Origin: Piezodorus guildinii | Lineage: Eukaryota; Arthropoda; Insecta; Hemiptera; Pentatomidae | Reading direction: 5' to 3' | Length of the DNA stretch: 64,000 nucleotides | Assembly: GCA_023052935.1 (NCBI GenBank) | Contig: CM041292.1 | Location: 113,427,436 to 113,491,435 of the forward strand | Shown here: in pieces, positions 1 to 11,331 of the stretch | How positions within the stretch are numbered: the stretch's first letter is position 1 | Layout: every line of letters starts with the position of its first letter | Made by a program: the position numbers and the translations under genes | Notes under the pieces: model-generated | What the model was told of the DNA's origin: nothing | What the model saw: only the letters and a program-made list of their open reading frames with translations | The model's database searches: none

Positions 1-1290
1 TTAACTCTGTTTCTCGCATCTTTGTACAGATCATAGTTGCTTCTGCTTTTTTGTCTGCAGTATCTTTTCTAGAAGTTCTTCTTTTCCCGGATAACAACCC
101 TAAGCTTCTCACTCCACCAATCTGAACGCTTCCACTTAGCTGATACCTTCTTAACACCACATACCTTTGATGCGGACTCCAGTATGGCTACTTTCAGGTC
201 CAGCCAAAGCTCATCCACGTCTTTATCAAAGTCCAGCTCTCCCAGTAGAATCCTCAGCTCATCCTCGTACTCCACCTGTCTTTGGGGTTCCCACATCTTC
301 TTTATTCCGATCCTTTCAAAGGATTTAAATCTAGTCTTTTTTCACAGAAAAGGTCATTATCAATGCAGAAATCCAATAAGCGCCTTCCGTTATTGTTTAA
401 AGTTCTTTCTCCTCCATGATAAGCCATGCATCCGTAGGCTCTTCCGTGGTCTCTTCCGGTCCTTGCATTGAGGTCACCCATTATAATTAAATTCCTATTC
501 CTACCTTTCTCAATTACACGGGTTAAGTCGCTGTAGAATTGTTCCACCTCTATCACACAAGAGTCCTCAGTTGGTGCATAAACCTGGATGAGGGTAATGT
601 TACCCACCGAAAGAATGATATTGGCAGATAATATTCTAAAGTTGACCGGTTCCCAATCCTGGACTTTCTGAAAAAGCTCATCCTTAAGGATCATTCCAAC
701 TCCCTCTTTTGCTCTGTTATCTGGTGGTACTCCTGAATATAGCAGAGTATATCCCTTGTCCAGTCGCTTTTCACCAGAATCTTTCTTTCTTATTTCATAT
801 ATCCCTAGGATGCCTATTGTAGGATTCCATCTCCTCGACTATCTTCCACTTCCTTTCCATAGAGAGTGCGTATGTTCCATGTACCAATTCTAATATCCCT
901 TAACACGCCAGATCGTTTCCGTTGAGACTGTCCATATCTAAGGCTGTTCACTGAATTTCTTTGAATCGGTTTTACACCACTACGGGTGATTGGCCCAGTA
1001 GAAGAAGCCCCGGTACTTCGGGACAACTGGTTGCCAGTTATACTGGCTAGGGTCTTCCCAGGAGAGGTGATCCTGAGGTATGTACTGTTAGTGTCCTTAA
1101 TGTCAGTGTATGTCTTTAGTGTACTGTTCTGCTGTGTGAAAATGCACTGTGTACTGAACTCAGGAGACCGGGGGATATTTAAACCCCACTAGTATAGCAC
1201 ACCTACTAGCCCTTGCGGTAGCAATACTTTCCCTTACTATATATTTCATATATAGGTAAGTGAAGGTAAAAGGCAATGTAAAGTGGCAAA
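1..1290 (-). pseudogene. non-LTR retrotransposon, 5' part with endonuclease domain (truncated)
   Basis: Three - strand reading frames (814-1026, 302-694, 69-296) form one broken polypeptide. It starts with a segment containing GTWNIRTLYGKE, the opening of an APE-type (EEP) endonuclease. It continues with the VYAPTE and IIMGDLNARTGRD motifs, the latter holding the conserved catalytic Asp/Asn pair, and ends in a post-endonuclease linker (SASKVCGVKK, WWSEKL). The reverse transcriptase would lie left of the window edge. Frame changes near 300 and 700-810 show it is dead. Sequence from about 1030 to 1290 looks like its 5' leader and merges into a repeat shared with 22 kb and 58.6 kb. The clade (RTE-like or Jockey-like) is not decided. 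Confidence 0.8.
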
Positions 1291-1860
1291 TATAACATAC
1301 AATTATTGCTAATTATTATACGTAACAATTTAATATTGTTTGTTTATTTTTTTAACGTCACTTTATGCTACTATTGCTAATCGGATGATGCTACAGTGGG
1401 AGACCTAAATTTTGCCTATCTAGGTTTTATTAGGATAGGGATCTTTAACAGTACCTGACATCGCACAGGCTCGGGACCACCTTTTAACGTCCCAACCGAA
1501 GGACGGCATAACTAAGGTTTTTTTTACTCCCATTAAAAAATCCTAGGTCCACCTGCGGGTTTGAACCCGTGAACTATGGTAAGGAGCCTGTTATGCTAGC
1601 CACCCAGCTACAAGTGATCCCATTTAATATTCTTATACTATTTAATCTAAATGATATGTTTCCAACTTAACTGAATAAACTTTTTATTTAAATTAACTTA
1701 AATATTTTTAAGGTTAACATCGACTAGCTCTGGACGATCTCAATTGGATTGAATTGAATCTTTGATTGTAAATTTAATTTAATTTTAATTTAAAGCTAAA
1801 TTTTAAGTTTTTATATTATAACTTTAAAGTAGTTTAGATGACACTATATAGAAAGCGATT
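1150..1860. repeat. interspersed repeat, copy interrupted by SINE
   Basis: The part before the SINE contains a short hairpin (about 1235-1260, TATATAT/ATATATA stem with loop ttc) also present at 58660-58685. The part after the SINE matches 20515-20590 (taatctaaatNatatgtttcc and the following Lys/Leu-poor AT tract). I see no coding capacity. The relation to the Helitron at 19885-21013 is inferred from shared internal sequence only. Confidence 0.5.
1338..1621 (-). mobile_element. tRNA-derived SINE, family 1 copy (minus)
   Basis: Near reverse complement of the + strand copy at 17685-17972. The RNA polymerase III B-box-like segment reads on the - strand close to the right end (around 1555-1570), and the 3' tail with A/C-rich repeats is on the left. 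It is flanked by a 10-bp direct repeat, atttaatatt, at 1328-1337 and 1622-1631, as expected of a target-site duplication. It sits inside an older interspersed repeat whose two halves (1290-1330 and 1632-1700) match 20460-20590 as a contiguous sequence. Confidence 0.75.
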
Positions 1861-1910
1861 TAAGAAGAAATACAATATAACAGAAGTAAATTGTATAAAC
1901 ATTTTATCAG

Positions 1911-4150
1911 GATGAACAACGACTGGGAGATATTGTTAACTTCTTGAATTCTAACAAAGAAGCCATTAATTCTGAATGGGGTTACGAATATGTCAAAAAC
2001 CATTGTAAAGCGATAATAGCAAAAGAAGAAGAAGGGCACAAATCGAATATCCAAATGATGCCATACAATGATCTGTTAATTAAGGAGGTATCAGTATAAT
2101 TTTTGTTTTGTTATGTCCTCTTTTATCTTTATTTTTCATTCTAAAATTGTTAATGTTTCAGAATGATGAAAAAAACAGAGCATATAGCTGTTGCTTGGAG
2201 TGTTCACTAGGATTCATTGATTACTCAAAACAACCTGACAATAACTACAAATACATTTTGGTCTACCAAGATGATGTCACAAAATTCACAATTTTAAAAC
2301 CCCTCCAAGAAAAAAGCAGAGAAGAGATTTCCCATTGTTTGTTGGAAATTTTTTCATTATTTGGTGTGCCAGCGAAAATATATACTTGTGAAAAGTCTAT
2401 AGTCAAATCTGTTTTTAACAAAAACTTTAGGAACTTTTGTCAAAATTTCTCAACCAAAATTAAACAAATAAAAAAGGCAACTTTTGAAGAAACAGAATGT
2501 TGCAGAATAGACCGAGAAATAAAAAAATGGATGGAGTCTACAATGTCTAAAAAATGGAGCCAAGGACTATACTTTATTCAATTCCAAAATAATTGTTACT
2601 TCAATCAGGTCATAAATGCCGCTCCATTTCACGCCTTGCTTAAACCCAATTATACTTATTCAAGAAGAAAATACACTAGATACCTATTCAGGAACGGAAA
2701 TGATGATGAAAGACTGAATCGTTTTTTTTTAAACCACCCTGTATGTATCAGTAATCAAGAAAAAGAAAGAACAACTTTTCATAAAAGTAGTGGAGAAGAA
2801 ATGAATGAAAAAGGATTTTCATCCCTCAAGGAAGTAGATGATATGACGAATATTTTAAATAACAATCATCTGGAAAGTGAAGGTTGCTCAAAAATATTAA
2901 GAAATGAGTGTGGAGTGGAAACGCACAGCAGCTCGCGTACACAACTTTTAGAAAATGAATATCAACCACAAATTCGAAGTGATGTTTGTGAACAAAAGAT
3001 TTCAGAACCAGAGCGAGAAATAAAACAATTGCATGAACACAAAAAGGACTATGAAAAAATGTGCGTTGTAAATTCTATAAATAAAGACGAATTCTTTCCA
3101 TTAAAAAATGAATGCAAACCAATTTCAGAAAACAACCTACTTAACAGTTCTACTCGAGAATTCTCTATTGAAAAAATAAAAACTGAATTTGAACAAAAAT
3201 TCAGCTTACCGGAAGAAATTCACGAATTCGTCAATGCTTTGGAAAATGACTGTTTCGAAAATCCTCAACCTGAAAAATGTTTTAAAAATGAAAGCAATCA
3301 AGAGAATTCATTGATAAAATATTTAGGCAATAATAGCGCTACTGTACGTTCGGATGAAGTAATAAAAAATAACAATATAAGAAAATGTAGTTCAGGAAAC
3401 GACCAGTTAGATATATCCAAGAATATAAGGTATCATGTTCTCAGATTAGAAGATAGTCAAGAAAAAAATATATCTACAGCAAAACTTAGACATAATGATA
3501 GTCATTTTGAAGTTGGAATTGATTTAAATAAAAAAATCGATATTTACAATTTTAAAAATGCAAGCCCTATGAATAATAATAAAAAGGTTTCATTGCGAAA
3601 TGAAAATAGTAAAATTTACTTAAAATTAACTGATGATAACCCCAGTAACTTAGATGGGAATGAATGTGTACACAATAACCATCTTAACATAGGGGAAAAC
3701 AATCTCACGTCACAGAAACCCAACTTGAAAATTAATTCAGTAAGATTCGCTCATGACTGCCGCGGAAAACAGCAAGTGTGCTTGATTTGCAATAAAAAAA
3801 AGAAACATAAAGCAAGCAATAATTCTTTTAGCAATAACAGATTCGCAATCGGTGCAACTGTGCGGGTAAGGGTGCCAGTAATAGACCGGCTGAAGGGTTA
3901 TCCAAATTACATTTTAGCGACTATAATTGAAGAAAAGGACAGAATGTATAAAGTGGCTACCCCTAAAGGAGTTCTTAAAGAGATGTTTAAGAGAGATCAA
4001 CTATGCCTTTGTAACACCGCCATGTTGGACACAGTAGGGCACCCTACTTTGAAAACTAAAACCAGTAAAGCTCTAAAGTATCAATTCGCAGCGCCTTCAA
4101 ATAAGAAACTGGACAAAAAACCATTAAAAAAAGACAATGTTTTTTTCTAA
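1911..4150 (+). CDS. KRBA2/Ginger-type integrase-derived protein, two exons (5' end not found)
   Basis: Exon a (1911-2087) follows acceptor ttttatcag and encodes 59 residues starting DEQRLGDIVNFLNS. A 74-bp intron (2088-2161, GT-AG, phase 0) joins it to exon b (2162-4150, about 662 codons, stop taa). Exon b starts with an integrase-core-like fold: LPDG-like QPDNNYKYILVYQDDVTKF, LLEIFSLFGVPAKIY, KKWSQGLYFIQFQNN, APFHALL. Then comes a roughly 350-residue Asn/Glu/Lys-rich region and a C-terminal part with a CLICNKKKKHKA cysteine cluster and GATVRVRVPVIDRLKGYPN...KGVLKEMFKRDQLC, the order seen in KRBA2-like proteins. The three acidic catalytic positions of such integrases appear replaced (Gly, Cys and Cys by my alignment from memory). 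No start codon was found upstream of 1899 without a stop, so a first exon is missing or the gene is 5'-truncated. It could be a domesticated gene or a relic kept open by chance. Confidence 0.7.
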
Positions 4151-4554
4151 TCCCATTTCTATCACCACCATAAATCCAATGGTTAACGACCCATTTTCAT
4201 CAGTACCATATCTTTTATTATGATTATGATTTTATAAAATAACGGGATTAATATATGGAAGATAAACGGGCTCAGTCGAACCAAAAATGATTGATAGTTA
4301 CAATGAGAATTTATGATAATTGTTAATTTAATGAACTTGGTTTAAAATGTAACATCGTGGTTGATTCTTTTTAATCTTACTTTATATTTATTGCGAAATC
4401 CATTTTATGGACGATCGCTTCTATGAACAGAGCTCTTAACAAATTTTATAATAACAATATTTATTCCCAAAATATTTTTCCAATGAAGGTCGTGACACTG
4501 CAGATTTATCTCCGATTTTTTTTTTTCGTATCCTTTCTTTAAAAATAAAATTAA
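4151..4554. other. no recognisable gene
   Basis: AT-rich 3' flank of the integrase-derived gene. No clear polyadenylation block and no similarity to other parts of the window was noticed. Confidence 0.5.
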
Positions 4555-5550
4555 CTTTGATAAAAATAAAATAGACTTTGGAAGAAATAAAATAAAGTTT
4601 GATAATAATATAATAATAGACTTACCCAACCCGAAGGTTCGATGCCGATACCACCAAACTTCGCCAGCACAGACTCGTGCAACCACTCGTTCTCACCTTT
4701 AACCGGGCCTTTTTAAGAAATAATACACACTTGTATTTAGTTGTATGAAAACCGGTAAAGAAATAGAACCCGAATTAAATACCGGTAAGATAAAATATAT
4801 GATTAGTAGCCGAAATGGTAGCGATCTTGGTGATATTAATATATCAGGGCATACTTTTGAACACGTAAAGAAATTCAAGTATTTAGGTTCAATGGTACCA
4901 AGAAAAAATAAAATTCAGGAAGAAATAAAGGCCCGGTTAAAGGTGGGAAATGCGTGTTATTATTTAGTTGCTATATTTCTTAGCTCGCGGCTTCTGTCTA
5001 AAAACTTAAAGGTTCAAATTTATAAAACTATTATTCTTCCTACGGTTCTTTACGAATGTGAAACGTGACCGCTTACTTTAAAGGATGAACAACGGCTTAA
5101 GGTTTTTGAAAATAAGGTACTGAGTAAAATATTTGGTCCGAAGAGAGATAAGGCCACTGGGGAGTTTAGAAGGTTGCACAACGCGGAATTGCGGAGCTTG
5201 TACCCTGAGAATATAATTGAGTTGATAGCATCGCGGAGACTGAAATGGGCGCGTAAAGTTGTTGGGCTCGGTGAGGAACGGATTCCGAGAAAGTTGGTAT
5301 TCCCTGAACCGACTGGTGGACATCCGAAAGGTAGGCCGAGGCGTCGATGGGAGGATTGCGTTAAGGCTGATCTCGGGGGCTTGGGCTTGACCGGCGAACA
5401 TTGGACGAGTCTGTATAGGCGAAGTTTGGTATCGGAATCGAACCTCCGGGTTCGGTAAGTCTATTATTATTATTATTATTATCAAACTTTATTTTATTTC
5501 TTCCAAAGTCTATTTTATTTTTATCAAAGTTAATTTTATTTTTATCAAGA
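4555..5550 (+). pseudogene. non-LTR retrotransposon family A, 3' end of reverse-transcriptase ORF, with an inverted 3' end attached
   Basis: From 4745 the + strand encodes the region after the catalytic core: KTGKEIEPELNTGKIKYMISSR, FKYLGSMV, IYKTIILPTVLYECET, then after a stop (tga at 5066) LTLKDEQRLKVF and, in another frame, RRLKWARKVVGLGEER, GRPRRRWEDCVKADLGGLG. This is the conserved tail of APE-type non-LTR ORF2 proteins in insects. The RT catalytic YADD part is missing. The 3' end runs into attattattatt and TTTATTTTTATCAAAG units. The same 3' end appears inverted at 4555-4690, so the locus is two family A ends head to head. Other copies are at 24270-25390 and 39120-39700. Confidence 0.8.
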
Positions 5551-5620
5551 ACATATATATTTTATTTTAAAAACTTATTTCCATTTTTATCAAAATGTAT
5601 CTCATCATATTTTTATACAC
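5460..5620 (+). repeat. tandem tail of family A element
   Basis: A run of attattatt followed by degenerate units near tctattttatttttatcaaag. The same units recur over 6500-7130 and, inverted, at 4545-4610. Confidence 0.7.
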
Positions 5621-6490
5621 TGAGGTATCCGTGAAAGAACAGTACTTTCAAGTGATAACTCAAATCTTGAAGGTGGTTCGAATAAAAAAATAGTGGACTG
5701 TATAGATTTAAAATATAAAAATAATGGAAGCAAACGACGAATCACAATACATTTATTTTTCTGGAATACATATAAACAAGAAAAAAAAATAACCTAATAA
5801 ATTGGTATAAAAAAAGATAAGAAACAAAATAAACCTAATCATATATTTAAACAGCTGTAAGGAAATAGAGGAAACAAAATAAACCTAATTAAAAATATGG
5901 AAGAAACTATGAGAAACAAACTTAATTAAATACTTAAAGATGTAAAAAATATATGAATCAAAATTAAACAGTTTTAATGAATGTTCCAATGTTGGATATA
6001 GATAGGCTATATTCACGTAAAGATGTCCAGTTGAATGTTGAAGAAAACGACCGCAGGGCGGCTTGAACGAAGTCCTCTTGAGTGTTGAAAATGACCGCAG
6101 GGCGGCTCTTCCAAGTTCCAAGGGGAACGATGTGAAGATGAAGAAATACGTTATGTTTGCAAACGTTCAAAATTTCTTGAGAGGAGACTTGGGTCTACCA
6201 GTATATACGGCACATCTTCACCGTTCAGACGCTACATTAAGACACGACTCACAACGAGGCAGTCTTAAAACAATTGAAGTACGATCGTCTTCTACTGTCT
6301 TTCTCTTCTATTATTCTTCACTTTCGTGGCAAAAACTTTTAATTATTTTTAAAATGACTATTTTAAAACAAATAAATAATAAGATTAATACGAAAAATGA
6401 TCTTATGATAAATATTATAAACATTATAGAGTTTTTTATTTTCATTGAAACAGTCATGAAAAACCTACCAGGCCTTATATTTATATTATA
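5621..6490. other. AT-rich stretch with short duplications, no gene
   Basis: Holds two copies of gaaacaaaataaacctaat (about 5822 and 5871) and a two-copy tandem block with the core gaccgcagggcggct (about 6047 and 6090). Short open frames here carry no family signature. Confidence 0.5.
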
Positions 6491-6494
6491 TTTT

Positions 6495-7130
6495 TATTAG
6501 TTATATATAAGTCTATCAAATGCTATTTTATTTTTATCAAAGTTATATTTTTTATACCAAAGGTAATATTATTTTTTATTAAAGTTTATTTCTGTCAAAT
6601 GATATGTTAAGTTTTATCGAAGTTTATCTTATTTTTATTAAACATATTTATATTATCATCAAAGTTATTTTTGTTTTTATCAAATTTCTTCTTATTCTAT
6701 TTTTACTAAATCAAATTTTAATTTTCATCAAAGTTTATTTTATTTCTATCAAATGTTATTTTATTTTTATCAAAGTTCTCTTTTTTGTACCAAAGGCTAT
6801 TTTATTTTCATCAAAATTTATTTTATTTCTATCAAAGGCTCTTTTATTTTTTATCAAAAATTATTCTATTTCCAGAATATAAAATACAATTTTTTTTTGT
6901 TATCATAGTTTAGTTTATTTCTATCAAAGAATATTTTATTTTTATTGAAGTTTATTTTAGTTCTGCCAAACACCTATTATTTTTATCAGAGTTATTTATA
7001 ATATCATCAAGGTTATCTTCATTTCCATCAAATGTTTTCTTAGTATACTTTTACTAAAGGTATTTTCATTTTAATCACAGATGTTTTTATTTTTATCAAA
7101 GTTATCAGTATAAGTTATAAGTACCAAGTG
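6495..7130 (+). repeat. degenerate minisatellite, unit near 18-20 bp
   Basis: More than twenty degenerate repeats of tattttatttttatcaaag follow each other. They are the same unit as the family A 3' tail at 5480-5560. I see this as an expanded retrotransposon tail. The reading frame through it (Leu/Ile/Phe-rich, looks like membrane segments) is a product of the repeat. Confidence 0.75.
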
Positions 7131-7203
7131 GTACTATTTTATTTTATTTTACTCTTTTAACCATGGGGTTATATATGTATTTTGTCTGTATTTTGTTGCT
7201 ATT

Positions 7204-7216
7204 AGGATATTTCAAC
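7204..7216. repeat. left target-site duplication of non-LTR element B
   Basis: aggatatttcaac here equals 17004-17016. The two copies bracket element B with the nested LTR element. Confidence 0.75.
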
Positions 7217-7229
7217 TTCTTCTTCTACT

Positions 7230-10208
7230 GGCTCAACAGGCGCATGAGGCTGCCCTTGGCCTGCCCAACAGTCGCCAACCATCCTTCTCGATCTACAGCT
7301 CCTCTCAGAGAGATTCCGAGCTATCTAAAATCCTTCCCTACACCATCCTTCCATCGACCCTTCGGCCTGCCACGCCGGCGCTGGCCGTCCGGAACATTCC
7401 TGAACACTCTACTTGTGTTCAGTTTATCCTCATCACGTGCCCAATCCATTTTAACCTCTGTATCTTAATATGAGAGGAGATACTGATATACTGGTAGAGC
7501 TGAAACAATTCCTTATTTTTCCTTCGCCGCCACTGACCATCCTCAAATACGGCTCCCAGGATTCTCCTTAGGATTACCCGTTCAAACCTATCAAGCAGGT
7601 CCACATTTTTGTTGTTGAGGATCCACGTTTCTCCACCGTACGTAACCACTGTTCTTACAAGGGTTTTATATAACATCAACTTGGTGGAGCGGCTAAAAAG
7701 CTTGCTTCTGAATAGCTTTGATATGGAAAAATAGGCTCTATTACCAGCCGCTATACGCTTATTTACCTCTTCTTCTTCCTTCAGGTCATCATTTATAATA
7801 GAGCCTAGATACTGAAAACTCCTTACCAATTCTATCTTATAAGGTCCCATTTCATAATGACTCTACCTCTGGTCAATTCGTGAGCCTAGAACCATTATCT
7901 TAGTTTTCAGCTCGTTGAATTGTAGCCTAATCTTTCCTGCTTCCGTGTCCATTGCTTCAAAGGCCGTTCTTATGCTCTGCAGTGATCTACCAATAATGAC
8001 CACGTCATCTGCATATGCGAGAATTTGAGACATCTTCGTAAATATTGTCCCTTGCTGTTCTAATTTCGCCCTATTGATGATGACTTGCAGAGCTATATTG
8101 AACAGAAGATGAGCTATTGGATCTCCTTGTCTCAGACCACCTTCTACTTCAAACGGCTCCGATAGCCCACAGCATTTAACTTGGCAGATTATATTTGCCA
8201 TTGTGCATTTTACTAAACGAATTAGTTTACATAGTAATCCCAGTTCATGCATGGCTACTACGAGCTTACTCCTAACTATGGTATCATAGGCTGTCTTAAA
8301 ATCGACAAACAACATCCAGGAACTCTGCTGAAACTCATTCATCTTCTCACAGATTTGCTTCAGGGCGAAGATTTGATCAATAGTGGACCTATTGGGCCGA
8401 AAACCACCCTGATAGTCACCCAGTTTCTGTTCTACATATGGGAGGAGCCTGTTATAAAGGGTTATGGAGACAATTTTATATGCCGCACTTAGCAAACTAA
8501 TCCCCTGAAAGTTGCTGCATATTGTTGACTCTCCCTTCTTCTTGTACACGGGCTCTACAAGAGCCTTATTCCATTCTTCAGGTAGACGCTCCTCTTCCCA
8601 TATCTGAGCAACCAGTTCCTGCAGTTCCTTTGCAACTTCATTATGTCCCGCTTTTAACAACTCTGCGGGTAGTCCATCATTACCTAGCGCTTTATTATTT
8701 TTGAGTTTATTGAAGATGTCTTCGATGTCCTCTACATCTGGTGGAATGGTTTCCAAGTCATCCTCATTTGTCCTCAATGGTAACTGGGCTTGATCTTCCT
8801 GATTGGTCTCCGAATCTCTTGGGTTCAGCAGGTTCTGAAATGCTGTCACCACCTTTCCTGCATCTCTTCTTCCAGCATTAGCATTTTACCCTGGTCGTCT
8901 TTTATTAGGTTTCCTTTCCTAGTCGGTTCGCTTTTGATATGATTCACCGATCTGTAGAATTTGCGTGATTCATTTTTTCTTTTTGCGTTTTCTATTACCT
9001 TGATTTGCTTCATTAGTGATTCCTTATTTTTTCTTCTAACCAACCCCTTCGCGTGTTTCCTGGCATCTTTGTACTGCTTAAAGCTCTGCCGTGTATTTCT
9101 ACTAATCCAGATTAGTCTTTTTTTCATTCCTTATCTGGACAGCCCGCTCGCATTCTTCATCAAACCAACAGTTACGATGACTTCTTTTCTTTACTCCACA
9201 CACTTCTTTTGCAGGCTGCGTTAAACCTGTCTTGATGCGTCTCCACATACTTTCAGTAGTTTCCGTACCTTCACTAACGGGTATGCTCATAACTGTCTCG
9301 TGGAACTTCTCGGTAAATCTATCATTCTCTTCTTCAGTCCCGAGGCGTTCTGTATTCCACTGCTCACTTCGGGGCATTGGTTTCTTTGTAGAGCATTTTA
9401 TTTTTTGGTGAAGTTTTATGATTACTAAGTAGTGATCGGAGTTAACATCATATCCTCTATAGGATCGTACATCATTTACACAGCTGAAATTTTTGGTGGA
9501 AACCAGTACGTGATCAATTTGGTTTGCAGAGGTACCATCTGGAGAGTGCCATGTTTCTTTGTGCACTTTTTTGTGGGGGAACATAGTACTCATGACTGCC
9601 ATGGATTTCACGGTTGCAAAACGTACCATCCTTAGTCCATTGTCATTCGTCACTTGACGTAAGCTATGCGCTCCAGTTATTGGTCTCAGCTCTATCTCCT
9701 TCCCGACTTGCGCATTGAAATCTCCTAGGACGATTTTCATATCATAGTTGGGACAGGTATTATTAACAGCTTCTAATTGTTCATAGAAGGCATCTTTCAC
9801 CTCCTCATCCTTCTCTTCTGTGGGTGCATGAACACAAATCAAACTAGTGTTCCTGAAATGCCCTCTAATGCGTAGTTTGCAAAGCCTTTTGTTAATTGGT
9901 TGGAAGTCAAGGATTGCAGATTTTATTCTATTGGAGACCATAAATGCTACTCCAAACTCATGTCTGTTTTCTGACCCACTATATAGCATCTGAAAGTTCT
10001 TTCCCTTTATATCTCCTTTTCCAGTCCATCTCATCTCTTGTATAGCCAAAACGTCTAAGCGACTTCTGGGACATATCAGCAAGTTCCTTAAAAGCTCGAT
10101 ATAGGATCCGTACATTCCATGTGCCAATTTTGTATGTCCGTTTCCGAGGTCTATGTCGTTTCCGTGAATCAATCCTACATCTGAGGCTTTGTTGAGTATT
10201 CGTAACAT
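7230..10208 (-). pseudogene. endonuclease-reverse transcriptase ORF of element B
   Basis: Reading right to left, 10208-9102 encodes the EEP endonuclease: LDVLAIQEMRWTGKG, CVHAPTEE, IVLGDFNAQVGKE, NQIDHVLVS, NSDHYLVIIKL. After a frame change near 9110 a linker (9127-8846) follows, then after another near 8850 the reverse transcriptase (8852-7863): GNDGLPAELLKAG, EPVYKKKG, DYQGGFRPNRSTIDQIF, WMLFVDFKTAYD, GLRQGDP and the catalytic YADDVVIIG. A single in-frame TAG at 7863-7865 separates it from the next block (7850-7419): YLGSIIND, KTLVRTVVTYGGETW, RLKWIGHVMR. A last block, GQRRRGRPKGRWKDGVGKDF, lies near 7360. Two frameshifts and one internal stop make it non-functional as assembled, yet the domain set is complete, so it is fairly young. 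Confidence 0.85.
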
Positions 10209-10291
10209 TGTACTTTTTTACGCTTCATGGGGAGTCAGCCCAGCACCCAACCCTCCTCCTTTATCCAGGCTGAACGCAATGGCCTTAGTAC

Positions 10292-11294
10292 TGTTACGGT
10301 TAAAATTTTCAAAAAGAATTAATTTTAATTTAAAAAAAAAAAACCGTAACTATGCCCCAGATACTCAGTGGAGACGGGCGGGTTCCACAATAAATTTATT
10401 TCGAGCGCCAAGCTATTTGTTAAAAAAAAGAAATAAGGTAAATAGCGAAACCCCTTACATTAATAATATTTTTAATGAAAATAAATAAAAAATTAAAATT
10501 AAATTTACAAACAAAAAAAAGATATTAAATAACGGGTGGTTACGAACTCGTTACCTCACAGTCTGAATACTTCTATCAATCCCATGAACTATGGACTCAT
10601 ATGACGTCACTGTACCTTTACACATTACTAGCCTCGACGAGGGTTGTACAATGTTACCTTGTTAAGGTTAATATTAAATAGAAAATATTTAAGAAAATAT
10701 TACTTAAAAACAAAAAAAAATACAAAACTTTATTTCTAATAGTAAGACAAAATAAATGATTCTTTAACAACAAAAAAAAATAAAAGAAAACTTATTACTA
10801 CTTATATCCTAATTTTTTTTTTGGTCTAAAAAAAAATACATATTTGTCCTTTATCTTCCAGAACCGAAACCACCCAGGTTATAAGTTTATTAAACAAAAT
10901 AAATCACCTTGTTCCTTCTCCCTCGGGAAACAACCTCCTTTCCTTCTTCCCTCTTCCAAATCCGCAAGAATTCCTCCGTCGAGTGTGACTCGCCACACTA
11001 TTACTATTTACACTACAACTCCAAAAATCTTTCGTTGCAAAATGTTTTTCTCTTACTCACGATGGGGCCTCTCTCTCGCGGTCCCCAGACAGACCAAACA
11101 TTCTCCACAACAATCATCTTTTCTCCAAAAACAAAAGTCTCTTAACATGTGTTTTTTTTTTTTTTTTTTTTTTTCTTTAACATTTTTATATTTTGAGTAA
11201 CCCTCTTCAAGGCATTAAAAAAACATAATTATGATTAAATAAATAATTCATTCAACTTAGATTCATAATTTTTTTTTTTTTTTTCCACGTAACA
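10292..11294 (-). repeat. 3' LTR of the gypsy-type element
   Basis: Direct repeat of 15969-16975, differing by eye at few sites, mostly homopolymer lengths. It includes the same poly-T block and the same sequence catalogue from ccccagatactcagtggag onward. Small open frames within it are repeated in the other LTR and are not genes. Confidence 0.92.
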
Positions 11295-11312
11295 ATCTCC
11301 CCTTTCCCGGAG
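11295..11312 (-). other. polypurine tract next to the 3' LTR
   Basis: On the - strand the sequence ccgggaaaggggagat directly precedes the TGTTA start of the 3' LTR, the place and composition expected for the plus-strand primer. Confidence 0.7.
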
Positions 11313-11331
11313 AAAAAAAAATTATCTTCTA

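Noticed and set aside
4405..4686. - strand frame of 93 codons
   Set aside because: Inverted copy of the family A 3' end and tail, not a separate gene.
6604..6882. Highly hydrophobic frame that looks like several membrane helices
   Set aside because: Produced by the TTTATTTTTATCAAAG repeat; the composition explains the Phe/Ile/Leu content.
8247..8492. + strand frames over the 7.2-10.2 kb region
   Set aside because: Shadows of the - strand reverse-transcriptase ORF.
10844..11200. 118-codon frame, repeated at 16530-16886
   Set aside because: It lies wholly inside the LTR, is present in both LTRs, and ends in homopolymers. Not a gene.
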